A stretch of DNA of 64,000 nt from Coniella vitis (lineage: Eukaryota > Ascomycota > Sordariomycetes > Diaporthales > Schizoparmaceae). The stretch spans positions 248,001-312,000 of the forward strand of contig WUJK01000016.1 of NCBI GenBank assembly GCA_011317545.1, written 5' to 3'. The notes beneath the pieces were generated by a model. That model ran no database searches. It saw only the letters and a list, made by a program, of their open reading frames with translations, and was not told the origin of the DNA. The position numbers and the translations under genes are program-made. Positions 10,640 to 23,775 of this stretch are shown here, piece after piece (positions within the stretch are counted from its first letter, which is position 1; each line of letters begins with the position of its first letter).

Positions 10640-13600
10640 CTTTTTATCTATAATACTTAATTTCCCTACTCTTCTTTTCTATACCTTTAGGCTATTATAA
10701 CTTATAGCGCTATTATAATATTATTCGAACTCCTTAAGAATAACTATATCTTTAAATTCGGATAACGGTTATTAATTTAGCTAATCCTATCCGATCTATT
10801 TAATTAGGATTTTATATTATAGCGTTTTATCTATTTTCGTATAGCCTTTATACGGCTTATTATATATTCTAATAATACTTTCTACCTAATATTCGGGTTC
10901 CTTTCCCTCTTTAATTATAATAGGATTAAGCCGGTATTCTCTTTATACTTATAACGGGAGCGGGTTTTATATAGCTCGAATTAGGAGATCTATATAAAAA
11001 TAAGGGTAAATACCCGGTAGGATATTTAATTCTATTATATAAGGGCTAATAACGTATATTACGGTATACTTCTCGTATAGCTAGGCTAATTTCTTTAAAG
11101 GGCGGTTAATAATAATATTTCGTAAGGAGAGCTAAACCTTATCGCCCTTAATAAGCCGTTTTATAATTATTTATAACTTATTTATAGATTCTTCTATTCG
11201 TTACTATACGATTATTATTATAGCTTAAGCGAAAGTAATTATATCTTTAAGCCGTTAAACGAAATTCTCGGCCTAAACTCTAGGCGTTTATACTAGTAAT
11301 ATACTACGCTCTACCTATTCGATTAGATCTATATAATAACTATATAGGATAAAAAATAGGCTAAGACTAATTATACTAATATCCCTATTATTAATAGCTA
11401 ATTAAGCGCTTAGTAGGAGTATCGGCTAATCTAATTATATATATATAACGAATACTCGGAGGTAGTTTATAACCTCTTAGTTTACCCTTTTTATAGCTTT
11501 ATCCGTTTATAAATAGAAAGCGGTGCTTAGGCGTTATTCTATCTTTATAAGCTTATATAATTAGCGTTAAAACCCTCCTACCTAATTCGAGCCTTAGTTA
11601 CTAACTATTACCTTAGGGAAACTATAAAACCGCTAATAATAGTATAAGAACCGCTTTATATATACTTCCGCGCTTATACTATATATAGCTTTAAGTATAA
11701 TAGCTTTCGTTAATCGGTCTATAATTATTATTAAGTAAGCCTCTCCTATATCGTCCTTATAAGGGAGGTCGATTATAAAATCTATAAATAACTCGCTTTA
11801 TACCTACTTAGGTATTAATAGGGGCTTAAGAAGGCCCTTCCTCTAATATCTTTATACTATCTTATATCTATAGATATTATAATTTTATATAAACCGCCGA
11901 ATATTACGGTATATACCTAGCTAGAAATAGCCCCTTATTATTATTATAATAGTAATATCCCTCCCTAAATAGCTAGATAGGGTAGAGTTATAGATACTTT
12001 ATATTAGTTTAGTATATAGGGGTTCCTAATCCGATAACTAGAGCTATTTATAAAACTTAAATAATCCTTTCTTATCGATCGAATACTTTACTATAAATAC
12101 CTTAATAAGCTTACCTTTAGATATTTATAAGTAAGGGGGAAACGAGTATTTACCCTTATAAACTATACCTATAAGCTAGGAGTATACCTTATTATATAAG
12201 GTAGTATTATCCTATAAATATTAGAGCTCCTCTTATATAAAAACCTTACTACCTATTAATAATAGCTTATTATATATTATAACTTAGCTTATCTTTATTA
12301 ATAATAAAAGCTAGATTTATCTACCGGTAAGGTATTTATTAGATATATTATATAATATATCCTACTCCCTCTTCGAAAGAGCGTTTAGATACTTATTAGC
12401 TACTCCCGTATAATAAACTAAATAGTATCGAAAATAAGCTATCGTCTCGGATTAGTAAACCTACCTTTCGGTAAAACGCTATAATATTATAAAATATTCG
12501 AGGTTCTTATAATCCGAGTAAATTATAAATAGTAATATAATACCCCTAAGCTTTATATCCTATACTCTTAAGTAATCGATAATAGCTAGTAATTCCTTAT
12601 TATAAATCTTATAGTTATACTCTATAAGGCTTAGGTAGCGCGAGTAATATATTACCGGGCGGAGGATATTATACTCGTCCCTCTAAGAAAAGTAGCCGCC
12701 TAACGAATAACTAGAATAATCCGCCTTTAATACTATCTCCTTATCCGGATCCTATTAAGCGAATATAAGCTTACTAATAAAAAGACGTTTTAATTATTCG
12801 AATATAGCTTCTTCCTACTCCTTAAACCTAAATAGGACCCCCTTTTTAGTTAAGGCTAAAAGGGGCCTTATAACTTCGGAATAATTAGCGATAAACTAAC
12901 GATAGAAGTTTATAAATCCTAGGAAGCTATAGACTCCCTTAACTATCTTTAGAGCCTTTTAATTATATATAATATATACCTTCTCGAAGTTTATATAAAT
13001 CCCTACCCCCGCTTCGATAATAAAGCCTAGGTATTTCGTCTCGATTATACCGAATTTATATTTAGCGATATCTAAATTTAAACTTATTACTTCGAAAGTA
13101 TATAATACTAGCTTTACCTTTACTCGGTAATCTTTAGCTATACTATCGGTATATATTAGAATATTATCGATATAAGCTAAATAGAAGATATTTAAGTAAG
13201 GGTATAGAGCGTTATTAATATAGCGCTAGAATATTATAAGAGCGCTTATAAATCCGAACGGGGTTATTAGCTATTCGAAAAGGCTATACCTTATACGAAA
13301 AGCGGTCTTCTACTTATCTCCTTCCTTAATATAAAGCTTATAAAACGCTATTTATATATTAAGCTTAGTAAAATATTTAGTATTTACGATATTAGATAAG
13401 GTTTCTTTAATAAGGGGGAGCGGGTAATAATCGGCTTCCGAAATAACGTTAAATATACGGTAATCTATATAAAAACGGAGGCTACCCCCTAGTTTCTTAA
13501 TAAAGATTATAGGAGCTCCTATTAAGGAGCTATTAGCTCTAATATAGCCTATATCGAATAGCTCGGTAAGAATCTTCCTTAATATAATAAGTTCTTCTCT

Positions 13601-15700
13601 AGATATCCCGTATAACGGGCCTTATAGGGCGTTTATAATAGACCTATCCGCCTTTTTATATAGCCGAATCTTATAATCCGCTTCCTCTTTATATAGCAGT
13701 AGCGCGGAAGCTATATCCTTATTAAAGAGGTTCCGGAACTTATAATACTCTAGAGGGAGTTTCTTATTAACCGAGGATTCTACTTTCGGTAATAAGGCCT
13801 TAATAATATCGGCTATTATAATATTAAAAAATACTATTTAAATAGTATTTAAGCGTTTTATACGCCGGACTTCGCTCTAAATAGTAAAAGCGTTAATAAA
13901 TATATAGTTAAAGTTCTTAAGATTATATTTTTATTCCTAAACCTTTAGTTCTCCTATTTATCTAATATTTAGGCGGTATTTATAAGCTATATATATTACC
14001 CTCTCTCTTTCTACCTAAGGTTTTCCTAAAATAAGGTTATACTAAAGGTAGGGGATTATATAAGCCTAAATACGATATAAATACCCGTTTAAGTTTATAT
14101 TAAGGTAGGTTATATAACGGATAATAGGTTATTTATATAATATTCTCTCCTTTAACAATTAATAAAAGGTTTTAAACGGGATAGGTATATACGGAAGTCT
14201 TAACTTATATATAAGTATCTCGCTTATAGTAGAATAATAATTATAGTTAGAATTAATAAATATTAGGATAAATAGAGTTAAATTATAGAATAAGTTTATT
14301 ATAAAATAGTTTCTATTTATCTAACGCTTTACTTCTTATAAGCTAAAGTCGAAACCTATAAGCTCCTATATATAATTCTATATAGGAGTAGCTAATTTTC
14401 CTCCTATTCCTCGGTAGTATTATTAAGGTCGATAAGGTTAGTATTAGTAATATTAATTTCCGTCTCCTATATAGCTCCTAAGCTAATAAGCGGATATATA
14501 GGTAGGAAGGGGTAATAAGCGATTCTATAATTCGAATATCCGTACCTATAATAAAATCCCTATTCTTTCTTATACTTAATCTCCGCTTAGTTAACCTACC
14601 TTATATACTACCTATTAGCTTATAAAGCGTTAATATTAATTATAACTATATCCCTATCGGGATTTATATAAAGGCTTTATAGTTTTTATCTATTTCCTCC
14701 TATTTATTAAGTTATTTTAAAGCGTTATATTATAGCTCCGGATAAATAGCTTAAGGGCGAAGTATAGCTATTATCTCGGATAATAATATAGCTTTCTAGC
14801 TTAGCCGAGATATAAAACGCTTTCTTTACCTAATCGTTATATATCGGCGGTATTTCTATACTAATAAGCTATATATATAATACGCTATTAATAGCGCCCT
14901 TTAGGTATATTAACTTAGCTAAGTCCGGCTATTCTATACCGCCGGAGTTTATTAATAATTTCTCCTATTAGGAAAAGAAGTTAGGGAAGGGTTAGCCTTT
15001 CTTTTAAGTAAAGCTCCGGAGCCTTTAAGAAATAATAATAATATAATTCTCGTTATAATATCGGTAGCGGAGCTATTATAGGAATAAGGAGGGTTTCTAA
15101 AGGCTATACTCTCCTCCTATAATATAATAGCTTCTCGTTATAACCTTTATATCTCCCTCTAAGTATTTATAGATTTCTTAGAACTTATCTATATAATTCC
15201 CGATAAAATAGATATCTCGGACGAGTTTATACCTTATAATACACTCCTAAGCTAGGAATTAAATATATATACCCTTAAAGTTCGCTAGCTAAGAAAGGGG
15301 CTTATATTTAGGTACGATTATACTCTCTAGGGCCTTATTTATATCGATATCGGCGTTTTCTATATTTTAGGAGGTAAGGGTATAGGTATCTTCTAGTTTA
15401 TTAGGTACCGGGCTAGGGTATTTAGCCGCTAGGTTACTAATACTTATTAATAGCTCCTATAATAATAAGCTACGGGATTATTCGATTTATATAAGTTATA
15501 CTATAAACGCTTCTAGGTTTTATATATTATCTTCGCGCTACCGTTATACTACTTCTTTAATAATATACCGCTATTTTTCTATTATTTAAATAACTATTTA
15601 TTATATAGTTATTATTATATTATTATTATCGTTATTCGCTTAGGTAGGGAGTTACCCGAATTACTCGTTATAAGGGTATAATATCCTAAGGCTATACGCC
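10640..15700 (-). pseudogene. Gypsy-2 gag-pol remains with chromodomain-like C-terminus
   Basis: Reverse transcriptase landmarks are at 13160-13530 (see the element). Integrase should follow toward 11000. At 10740-10830 the minus strand reads YKILIK, then a mutated Trp codon, then NxxPLSEFKDI, matching the YxVKWxGY...TWEP pattern of a chromodomain. This would place Gypsy-2 among chromoviruses. Gag should lie toward 15700 but I found no intact motif. Confidence 0.65.
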
Positions 15701-15767
15701 GAATAAGTATATAAATACCGTTAGATATATAAGGTAGGTAGAAAGAAGTTAGTTAAATATAAACGGG

Positions 15768-16096
15768 TATTAAGAGGGCGTTTATAGTTTCGATCCTAAT
15801 TTCTATTATTAATTAACTTAAGGAGAGAAGTAAGGGTAATATCTATATAATAGCGCGAGAGCTACTCTTAAATAGCTCTTATATTTAAGATCTACCTATA
15901 GATAGAGTTTTCTATAGGTCTACCGTCGATACGGGTCTTATTACTAATAGTCTTTTATACGGCTTATAAGCTGCTCGGAAGACGCTCTTATTTAGCGTTT
16001 ATATAATACTAGTCTCTAGACGAGAAGGGAATATACTAACTAAGGCTTCGTATCTTAATATACCGAAGCCGTATATTTACCCGTAGGCTTATAATA
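15768..16096 (-). repeat. Gypsy-2 LTR, right (5') copy
   Basis: 329 bp, starting TATTAAGAGGGCG and ending GGCTTATAATA. It pairs with 8834-9162; most differences are C/T or G/A, as RIP makes. Confidence 0.85.
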
Positions 16097-16523
16097 ATTA
16101 GCTAGGATAACTTTATCGGGTTTAATAGTAAACTATATTATATTATATAAGAAGTATACCTTATAATAGGTAAGGAACCCTTAAAGCGTCTTTTAGTTAC
16201 CGTTATATATAATAGATTTATCTATCTTATAGCTATTACCGGTATTTTAAATAATAGGCGCTAGGGGTATAATAGCCGTAGCTTAGTATTATTCGAGCTA
16301 TTAGGCCTACCTATAGATAATATAACTCTATTGCTCCTAATTCTGCTAGAGTATAATAAGTTATTAAGTAAGTTCGATTAATTAGTATATTATATCTTCC
16401 TAAATTATAACCTAGCGGTATCCTTCGCCTAAGGTAGACGGGGTAGGAGTTTAAGGAGCTATTACTATACTTAATATTACTTAAGAGGTATATATAAACC
16501 GTCCTAAATAAAAGTTATAAAAA

Positions 16524-17004
16524 TATAATAATCCTTACCTAAATCCCTAATTCTAGAAGTACTTATAAGCTATATATTAGTAGGAGGGGGAAATATACCT
16601 TTAAATCTTTATATATTTATCGAGCAATATTAAATATTATAAGAGATTAAGAAGGATTACCCTATTATATAAAATAATACTTAGATTTATAACTAAAGAT
16701 TATAAGGAAACTATTTAATATTAAGCTATAAACTCCTATCCTTATATCCTTCTATTATTTTCCTATCTATAGTAAATATAGATCCTTAGATTACCTAGAG
16801 CGATAAAAGCGTTAGCTTATTTAGATTATTTAGATTATTATCGCTCTAGCTATCTTAGTTATTAAGGTAATCCAACCCTAACCCTAATTATACCGCTCTA
16901 TATTCTTATATAAGAGATCTCTATCGGTCCGTTAAGGTTCCGATTTGCTAGTATATAGTTGCGCTAGCCTATTCCTATAACCTATATATTTATAGGTTAT
17001 AATA
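16524..17004 (-). repeat. LTR of copy A (5' LTR), 481 bp
   Basis: Shares both ends and the telomere-like CCCTAACCCTAA (about 16874-16885) with the other LTRs of the family. Its variable block (about 16765-16862) is different: it contains AGAGCGATAA and TTATCGCTCT as an inverted repeat and TTTAGATTATTTAGATTA repeats. Right flank is ATCGA (17005-17009), the sequence of copy B. Confidence 0.85.
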
Positions 17005-19540
17005 ATCGAAGTTTATTAGTATTATATATCTATAGATTATAACTAATAATTAATTAGATTCTATATTAATAATACTTTAGCTATAAGCGATTTTTATACC
17101 TTTTATAGTATTAAGTTTATAGGGTTTTATCTTCTTCTTTTAAGGTATCCGTTCTTTATTAATAACGCTTAAGGATATAAAGTTTCCTTATACTCCGTTA
17201 TCTAGGAGTATTATATAGTATTTACTATTAATTCGTATTACGATTTTTAAATATTTATATATTAAGCTATTTATTATATAGAGGGATTTTATCGTAAATC
17301 CTAATCGCTTATTATCCCTTATAAGCGATCCTTACCTTTTAGGTTCTATTATTTATATTATACTCTAAGGGCTATTATTTATATTAGGTTTTTAGCTTAT
17401 CGTATTCCGTATTATATATATATTACGGCCTATCGCTATAAGCGCGCTTAGTTTTCTTCTTCTATATAGGGGGTTTATACTTTAGGCTAATTATCCTTAA
17501 GATTATAATAGGTATATACTTTATCCTCTAGGTATTCTATATAATCGGCGCGCTTATAGAAGTTATAATATATAGGTTCTATATATACGGGCTTTACGAG
17601 CTTTTCCCTTTATTTCTATTCGTATATTCTATATTAATCGAGCGCTTTTTCCTATATATAAAGTATATATTAGGGTATTATATACTAATACTATCTTACT
17701 TATCGTATAATATATTCGTAAGGGGTATTATATATAAGACTAATATTAGCGTAGTTTCCTTTTATTCTAAGTATTTTATAATAGTTACTATTATCGTCGT
17801 TATAAGCGATAATATTATACCCTATCTTATATATAAGGAATTATTCGTTAGTTACCTTATATTTAAAATATTATCTATAATTATATATAATATAAGTAAA
17901 CTATATAATCTAATAATACTTTTTATAGAGATAATTAATTTACGCATCTTTCTATATAAAGGGGGTTTTATCTTAATAAGTTATTATTCGGAATAATTCT
18001 CTAAGTATAATACTATAGATATAATAGTATATATCTCCTTTATCGATATCTTTATTTATAAAGCTTTCTAATTCTAAGCTTATTTCTTTATTAATAGTTT
18101 AGGTATTAATATCCTAACTAATATTAAGCGTTTCCTATTATTTTATAATTTCCGTAATATTACTTTATACGGTTTTCGTTTCGTTAGATAGCTTATACCC
18201 TTTTATATTATACTAATAGGGGTATTCCCTAATAAGCTAGGCTTATTACTCTATTATTAGTTTTTCGAATAAACCGTTATCCGTAGGAAGGGGTATTTTC
18301 TAGGTAATTATAATTTATCGTTCCTTATAAGGTTTCTAAGGGAATTATCCTAAACCTTATTTTACCGAAAGGTATATTATATAATTATCCTTATAATAAA
18401 AGGTTTAGTTAAAGAGTTTATAATCGGAGTTATCCGATATTTACTCTAAAAGCTAGTTTTAGTTAGGAGTAGAGTTTATAATCTTATATATTATAATATT
18501 AGCTTATTATCCTTCGGGGATTTTCTTAAATTCTCTAGGTTTCTTAGGTTATCGATATTCTTATATAAAATAGCCTATCTTATTATAATTAAAGTATTCC
18601 TTATTTATAGGTTTCCTTTAAATTATATCGAGCTTTATAAAGCCTAAGTATATTATACCGCTAATTATTATTCTATAATAGTTATTTTATCGGGGTATAA
18701 AGCATTAAGGTAATTATTAATATTATTTACCGGTATTAGCCCGGGGTATAAAGTTAATAATAAGTTTTTACTTTCCTTATTATTCCTAGTTCTTTTCCTA
18801 ATTATAATTATTAATAGCTATTACTATTACTACGAATTCTACGAATATCTCTAATTAGAGTATTTTATATAATTCGTTTTTAATAGATTCTTTAAGTTTA
18901 TTATAATAAGCTATTATAAGGGGTTTATTATCCTAATAGAGATATAATATAATTTATCTAAAGAGTATTATATAATATAATACTAATTTAGTTTATTTAA
19001 GTTAGAAGATCTTATATTCTATATTATACTTTTCGTTAGGGTTTCTAAAGGTTTCCTTAAATATCTAAGCAAAGGTTTCGAATAATATAAAGAGTTCGTT
19101 AATCTTATCTTCTTTAGTTTCTTTTATATTAAATTCTAGGAAGTTCTATAGAATAGGTTTAAACTATATAAGTATATCGCCTTTAAGCTTATTAACTATA
19201 AATTCTACTTTCTTAGCTTTAGTAGGGAATTATTATTAGTAGTATTAGAAGTAAGCTCTAAGGGCTATAATAAAAGGTTAAATATTATCTTCTTATCTAC
19301 GATAAACCTTAAGGTATTTTATCTTAAAGGGCTTATTAGGAGTTCCGCTAATATTTCCTTAAGCCTCGAGTTCTATAATATATATAATAAGTATATTAAT
19401 AATAGTTAAGAGTTACTAGTTAATATTCTAAGTCTAGTTAACTATTAAGGGAGCTAGAACTATTAATATTATAGTTAAATATTATACTTAATATTACCTA
19501 AAAGGTATATATAGACCGTCCTAAATAAGAGTTATAAAAA
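17005..19540 (-). pseudogene. gag-region fragment of Gypsy copy B, cut at 17005
   Basis: Direct duplicate of 6640-8290 over its left 1.65 kb, with differences mostly C/T and G/A. The CCHC zinc knuckle is at about 18560-18595 (YFNYNKIGYFI-like, Cys to Tyr). Right of 18650 it continues into gag that matches copy C (about 26760-27590), not copy A. It stops exactly at the LTR of copy A. Confidence 0.75.
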
Positions 19541-20009
19541 TATAATAATCCTTACCTAAATCCCGGATTCTAGAAATACCTATAATTATATATTAATAGG
19601 CGGGGAAGTATTACCTTTAAGTTTTCGTATATTATCGAGCAATATTAAGTATTATAAGTAATTAAGAGGGATTACCCTATTATATAAAATAATATTTAGA
19701 TTTATAACTAAAGACTATAAGGAAACTATCTAATATTAAGCTATAAACTCTTATCCTTATATCCTTCTATTATTTTAGTAAATCGATATAGTCGATATCG
19801 ATCCTATCGATCTATAGTATATTAGTCGATATAGTCGATATCGATTCTATCGATCGTATAACTATTAGGACCCTAACCCTAATTATATTATTATAAGTAT
19901 CCAGATATCCTTATATAAGAGATCCCCATCGGTCCGTTGAGGTTCCGATTTGCTGGCATATGGTTGCGCTGGCCTATTCTTATGACCTGCATGTTCATGG
20001 GTTATAATA
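19541..20009 (-). repeat. LTR of copy B (5' LTR), 469 bp
   Basis: Same length and same TCGATAT-type variable block as 59-527. Its last 130 bases are much less mutated than the rest (CA and TG present, for example GGCATATGGTTGCGC). It is followed by the CTCGA duplication. Confidence 0.85.
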
Positions 20010-20014
20010 CTCGA
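20010..20014. repeat. 5-bp target-site duplication, right copy
   Basis: CTCGA, matching 54-58. Confidence 0.7.
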
Positions 20015-23000
20015 CTTTTCAGTAGATACGGTAGGTTTGGAATGAATCATCTGCTTAGAGACTCTAAAACAGAATATTCCGAGTAGCCTGAAATCCGCAG
20101 TATAGCTCCAGGGCCTTGGAAAGTTGACGGGAGACATAAACCTATCCCCATCATCTAGACGAAGTCGAGTCGCAGCTTTGGACAAGAGCGTCCAGGGTAT
20201 TTCGCCTATAGATACGCAAGTCAACAACACTGGCTATCCTACCAGAATAAGGGCTCCCATAAAATAGCTAAACCCAATAGCTCTAAGTCACACCAAAACC
20301 GGAAGAATCAAGCTGCTGCAGAAGAGAATCCGAAGCATCGAAAACGAGACAATGGCGTTAACAGCCCCTGGTTTGGAAGTGAGTCTCGAAAATTATTTTG
20401 CAAAGTATATAAAACTTCTCCCTATGGCAATTCCAGCAGATTCCCATAGAACTCGAACAGCAAGTCTAATCTGCGCTCTTGACCCATTCAGGGATGTATA
20501 CGTAGCTAGATTGGCCGAGAATTCAGTGAACCCAGTAGGATCTCCCCTAATGTGTCGTGCTGGTAGGAAATAGGTCAATGTAGAGCTTAAACTGCACCAG
20601 TGTATCCGGACTCCCTCCAATTGACTGGCAATCCGTCCATAGGCAATTGACTGGGCCCTTGATCAAAAGGTGGACGATATGCTTCACTCTCGGAAAAGAA
20701 TATAACAATCAGTGTATATAAGAAAGGAAGGCATACGAAGATCGAATACCAAGACAATACAACCATCACCAAACGATACAATAGCCAGGATACAAAGTAG
20801 GAGGTCAGCCGTGGCGGCCTTATTCTGCTTATACCACAAGCCAGAACGCACACACAAGGAGAGAAAGTCGCGACTCGGGCGGCAAGTATATGGACTATAG
20901 TAAAGTTGAGCTTCGGCAGTTAGACTTTGTTCTCGACGAGGTGTTAGAGTAACGAGATGACGGACTCGAGCCAAAGTTGAGCAGACCAGTATCAACCTAC
21001 TCCTTGCACAGTTACACGCGCCAATCTTAAGACAAACATAGACCAAATATCAGCAGTACAGCAACAGGAAGCATGGCCCACATCCAAAAAAGCGGAAGAT
21101 TGTACACTGGTAGAAATCTTCAGAAGAGGATTAGCAAATAGAGGCCAGGATCCTACGCAGCACCAACTCGATTATAGGAAGAGAATGCCATTAAAGAGAT
21201 AGAAGCTCATCAAACGTTTGGATGACAATACATATAGTCAAGTTCTTACACTACATAGCGTAGGCTCAAGAGCAGCAATAGAAACAATAGCCTCCCGCAT
21301 TGTCGGCGCCGGACAGTTTCAATGTCACGCAGCGGAACGGAGCACGAATAATGCTTATATCTCGCAATTTCCGCTTTTGTTATACTTTAAGGGGATCTTG
21401 TCCGTATTCCATTCTTCAGAGGCGGGGGAGATACCCTGTCGGAAATGCGTTCTTAGTAGTGCAATTACAAATATATATCATGAAGAATAATCAGCTGAAG
21501 AATTATCAACGCCTTATAATTGTATAGTTATTTTTATACCGCAAGAACTATAATATGTGGCTTTATATGTATAATCAAGAATTGGTACTAATATTTAATA
21601 TTAAGCTATGACTCGATCAGTCATCTCTTGAGGTTTATGGTGCAAAGGAAATGTATTAACGGTTAACATTCTCTTCAGGATATACGTCGATTAATGCCCT
21701 GAGTCTGGTGGCCGCAGAAAGCTAGGTAGGCTAGCCATGGTCCCAAGTACAGGTAAGAGGGGTATTCTATGGGTGAAAGCCGATGACGGCATTAGAAGCA
21801 AGAATATATCATAGCAGGAAGTGTCGAAAAGATGACAGGATCGTACAGCGGCTAAACAGACTATTGGTGGCGATGGGATACCGGCCACCATAAAGCATGC
21901 TTTTTATGCCGCCAAAGAACAGAAGCCAGAGAAGGTAAGATCATGGGAAAGGAAGATAAGAATCAATATCACTGGTAGTAAAAGCTTGAGAATCAGTAAC
22001 AAAAGTTAATGCTGGACATACTACCTAATGGCTCCATAAAATCGCTTGACAAACCCTCGGCGAAGTGAGCATAATGAGACAAGCCGCAAGTATTCTTTCA
22101 CAAAAGTACCAATCAAGCAATCCCTACAAAATTAAGAAACAATTTCGTTATGATCCTTATGTACAGTTCCAGTTACTCGAAGTATATAACGGTCTATAGA
22201 TTATACCCGGGATCCAGTCTACCTAGTTATTTGCACCCAATTATTGCATTTAACATCGAAAGTCCGACGAGATCCCAACGTAGCAAGCTTCTATTCAAGT
22301 CGCCAAATAAAAGTATACATAACATAGAAGTTAAGTGAGCGGACAGCACTTAAAGTCAGCTGCCTGCAACAACGCGGGGTGAGATATATGTCTGTTACTT
22401 AATGTATGCGGTGCAATACAGATCAAGCTTTTGTGGCGCAACGGGTCACATTTATTTTCGTGCATACTAATAAGAAGAGAAGCTTGAAGATAGCATAAAT
22501 GCTACACCAACGTCTAGCATACAAATAGTCTAACCCAGCTGTTAGGAAGTGGAATGTATGATGCCTACAGGCTCTATCGAGCGATGCAGAATATATACTA
22601 TTACTTAAACACACGCATTGATATAATATAACCGTCTGAGAATATTCACCAAAACAGTGCGATTCACTGCACTCAATCTCTACAAGTTTATTAGTGCTTC
22701 ACTGAGTGCCTTCCTTAGTGAAGTGTGTATTCTTGCCCCAGTTCTACGACGATTAGAGAATCAAATCTGGGTAACTCGAGTTTCTTCCGTAGTAATTATA
22801 TGTTCCCAGTCCACTCGAGAAAATTTATATTCATATTCCGGACTTGACTGAATGCGTAATGCATTTCACAGGACTCAACGTCGTGCTTGGCATTTGCACA
22901 ACGTTTTTATAAAACTGTAATATCTGTTTGCTTGTGAATGGATCACTCGGTGCCTATCGTAACTTTGCTGAGCATGCACGCAATTGTAAAGCGGCCGTAA

Positions 23001-23760
23001 TGTATATTGAGAGAACTATCCTGTGTTAGAACAACGCATCACAGAAATACTGTCAAATTAACTTTTAAGTTGATTGCGGAGGATAAAGTCACCCAATTAA
23101 ACCGCGCTCTGCTGAAATCACTTTTTCATTACTTGTCCAGTGCTGTTTATCCTTGACAAATGGGAAGATTGGCTCCTTATGCTCGACTTGGAAAATTATG
23201 GAAGTAGTTATCACTATAGGCAATACAACGAAGTCGATACGCATAGTAAGGGTACAAAGCCATTGTCCTCTATTATGTGCAACAAATATATCAAGTGGCA
23301 GGAACATCCTTTTACTACTCGGGTTATAACACATATTGCTACCACTCAGTCGGGAACCCACTGCTCCTGACTTGGTAGATAGAGGGGCTTGGCTACTGTC
23401 GTGTATTTGGAAGTCAGACAGCCGTAAATAAGCCGCCGGTTGTATTCTGGAACGAAACTTTGAACATCATACTGAGAGATCTTCTACAGAGAGTCATGGA
23501 GTTGCTTTGCAAGGTTATCCCGGCTTCCTCGCCAGACAAACTTGGAGTCTCGAGTCTCGAGTCTCGGAAAATTCTATAATAGCTTAGACTAATGAAGTGT
23601 AGCCAGGTATTACAAATATATGTACTAATAATATGCCTCCGAAAATGGGGTGCATTGTAACGCCGGCGTATTACGGAACTATAATGAACTAGTCCAACCA
23701 AGGTAGTCCTGCTCTCTCGCATGCGAGATGATCTCGACCTTCCATAGCCCATTCCGATTG
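20015..23760. other. Island without supported genes
   Basis: Composition is moderately AT-rich, with CA and TG present, so it is not RIP-saturated. Open frames are short (at most about 120 codons), overlap on both strands and show no motif I recognise. A short GAGTCTC tandem repeat lies at about 23547-23568. Confidence 0.5.
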
Positions 23761-23775
23761 CGGATGATGAGACGG

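Larger units (their letters stand above)
8834..16096 (-). mobile_element. Gypsy-2: complete 7.26-kb Ty3/Gypsy element nested in copy A
   Basis: Two direct LTRs of exactly 329 bp (8834-9162 and 15768-16096) bound the element. Pol lies on the minus strand: a FIKK...LRFYIDYR segment at about 13460-13530 and the catalytic motif AYIDN (for YIDD) at 13160-13177. A chromodomain-like tail (minus, 10740-10870) lies at the pol end. The element is fully RIP-mutated, and interrupts the gag of copy A, so it inserted later than A. No clear 5-bp target duplication could be found (ATAGG left, ATTAG right). Confidence 0.8.
59..20009 (-). mobile_element. Composite nest of RIP-mutated Ty3/Gypsy chromoviruses (copies A and B)
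   Basis: Read on the minus strand the order is: LTR (20009-19541), gag fragment of copy B (to 17005), LTR (17004-16524), gag and pol of copy A, LTR (527-59). After removing the two later insertions (4521-6493 and 8834-16096), copy A measures about 7.7 kb, close to intact copy C (7.6 kb at 26215-33814). Segment 6640-8290 and segment 17005-18650 are direct duplicates of the same gag-proximal region. All reading frames are full of TAG/TAA codons where CAG/CAA/TGG are expected. No part can encode a working protein. Confidence 0.85.

Noticed and set aside
20393..21046. Overlapping 60-120 codon frames near 20.4-21.0 kb
   Set aside because: Both strands are open, most starts are not ATG, and no splice or domain pattern was seen.
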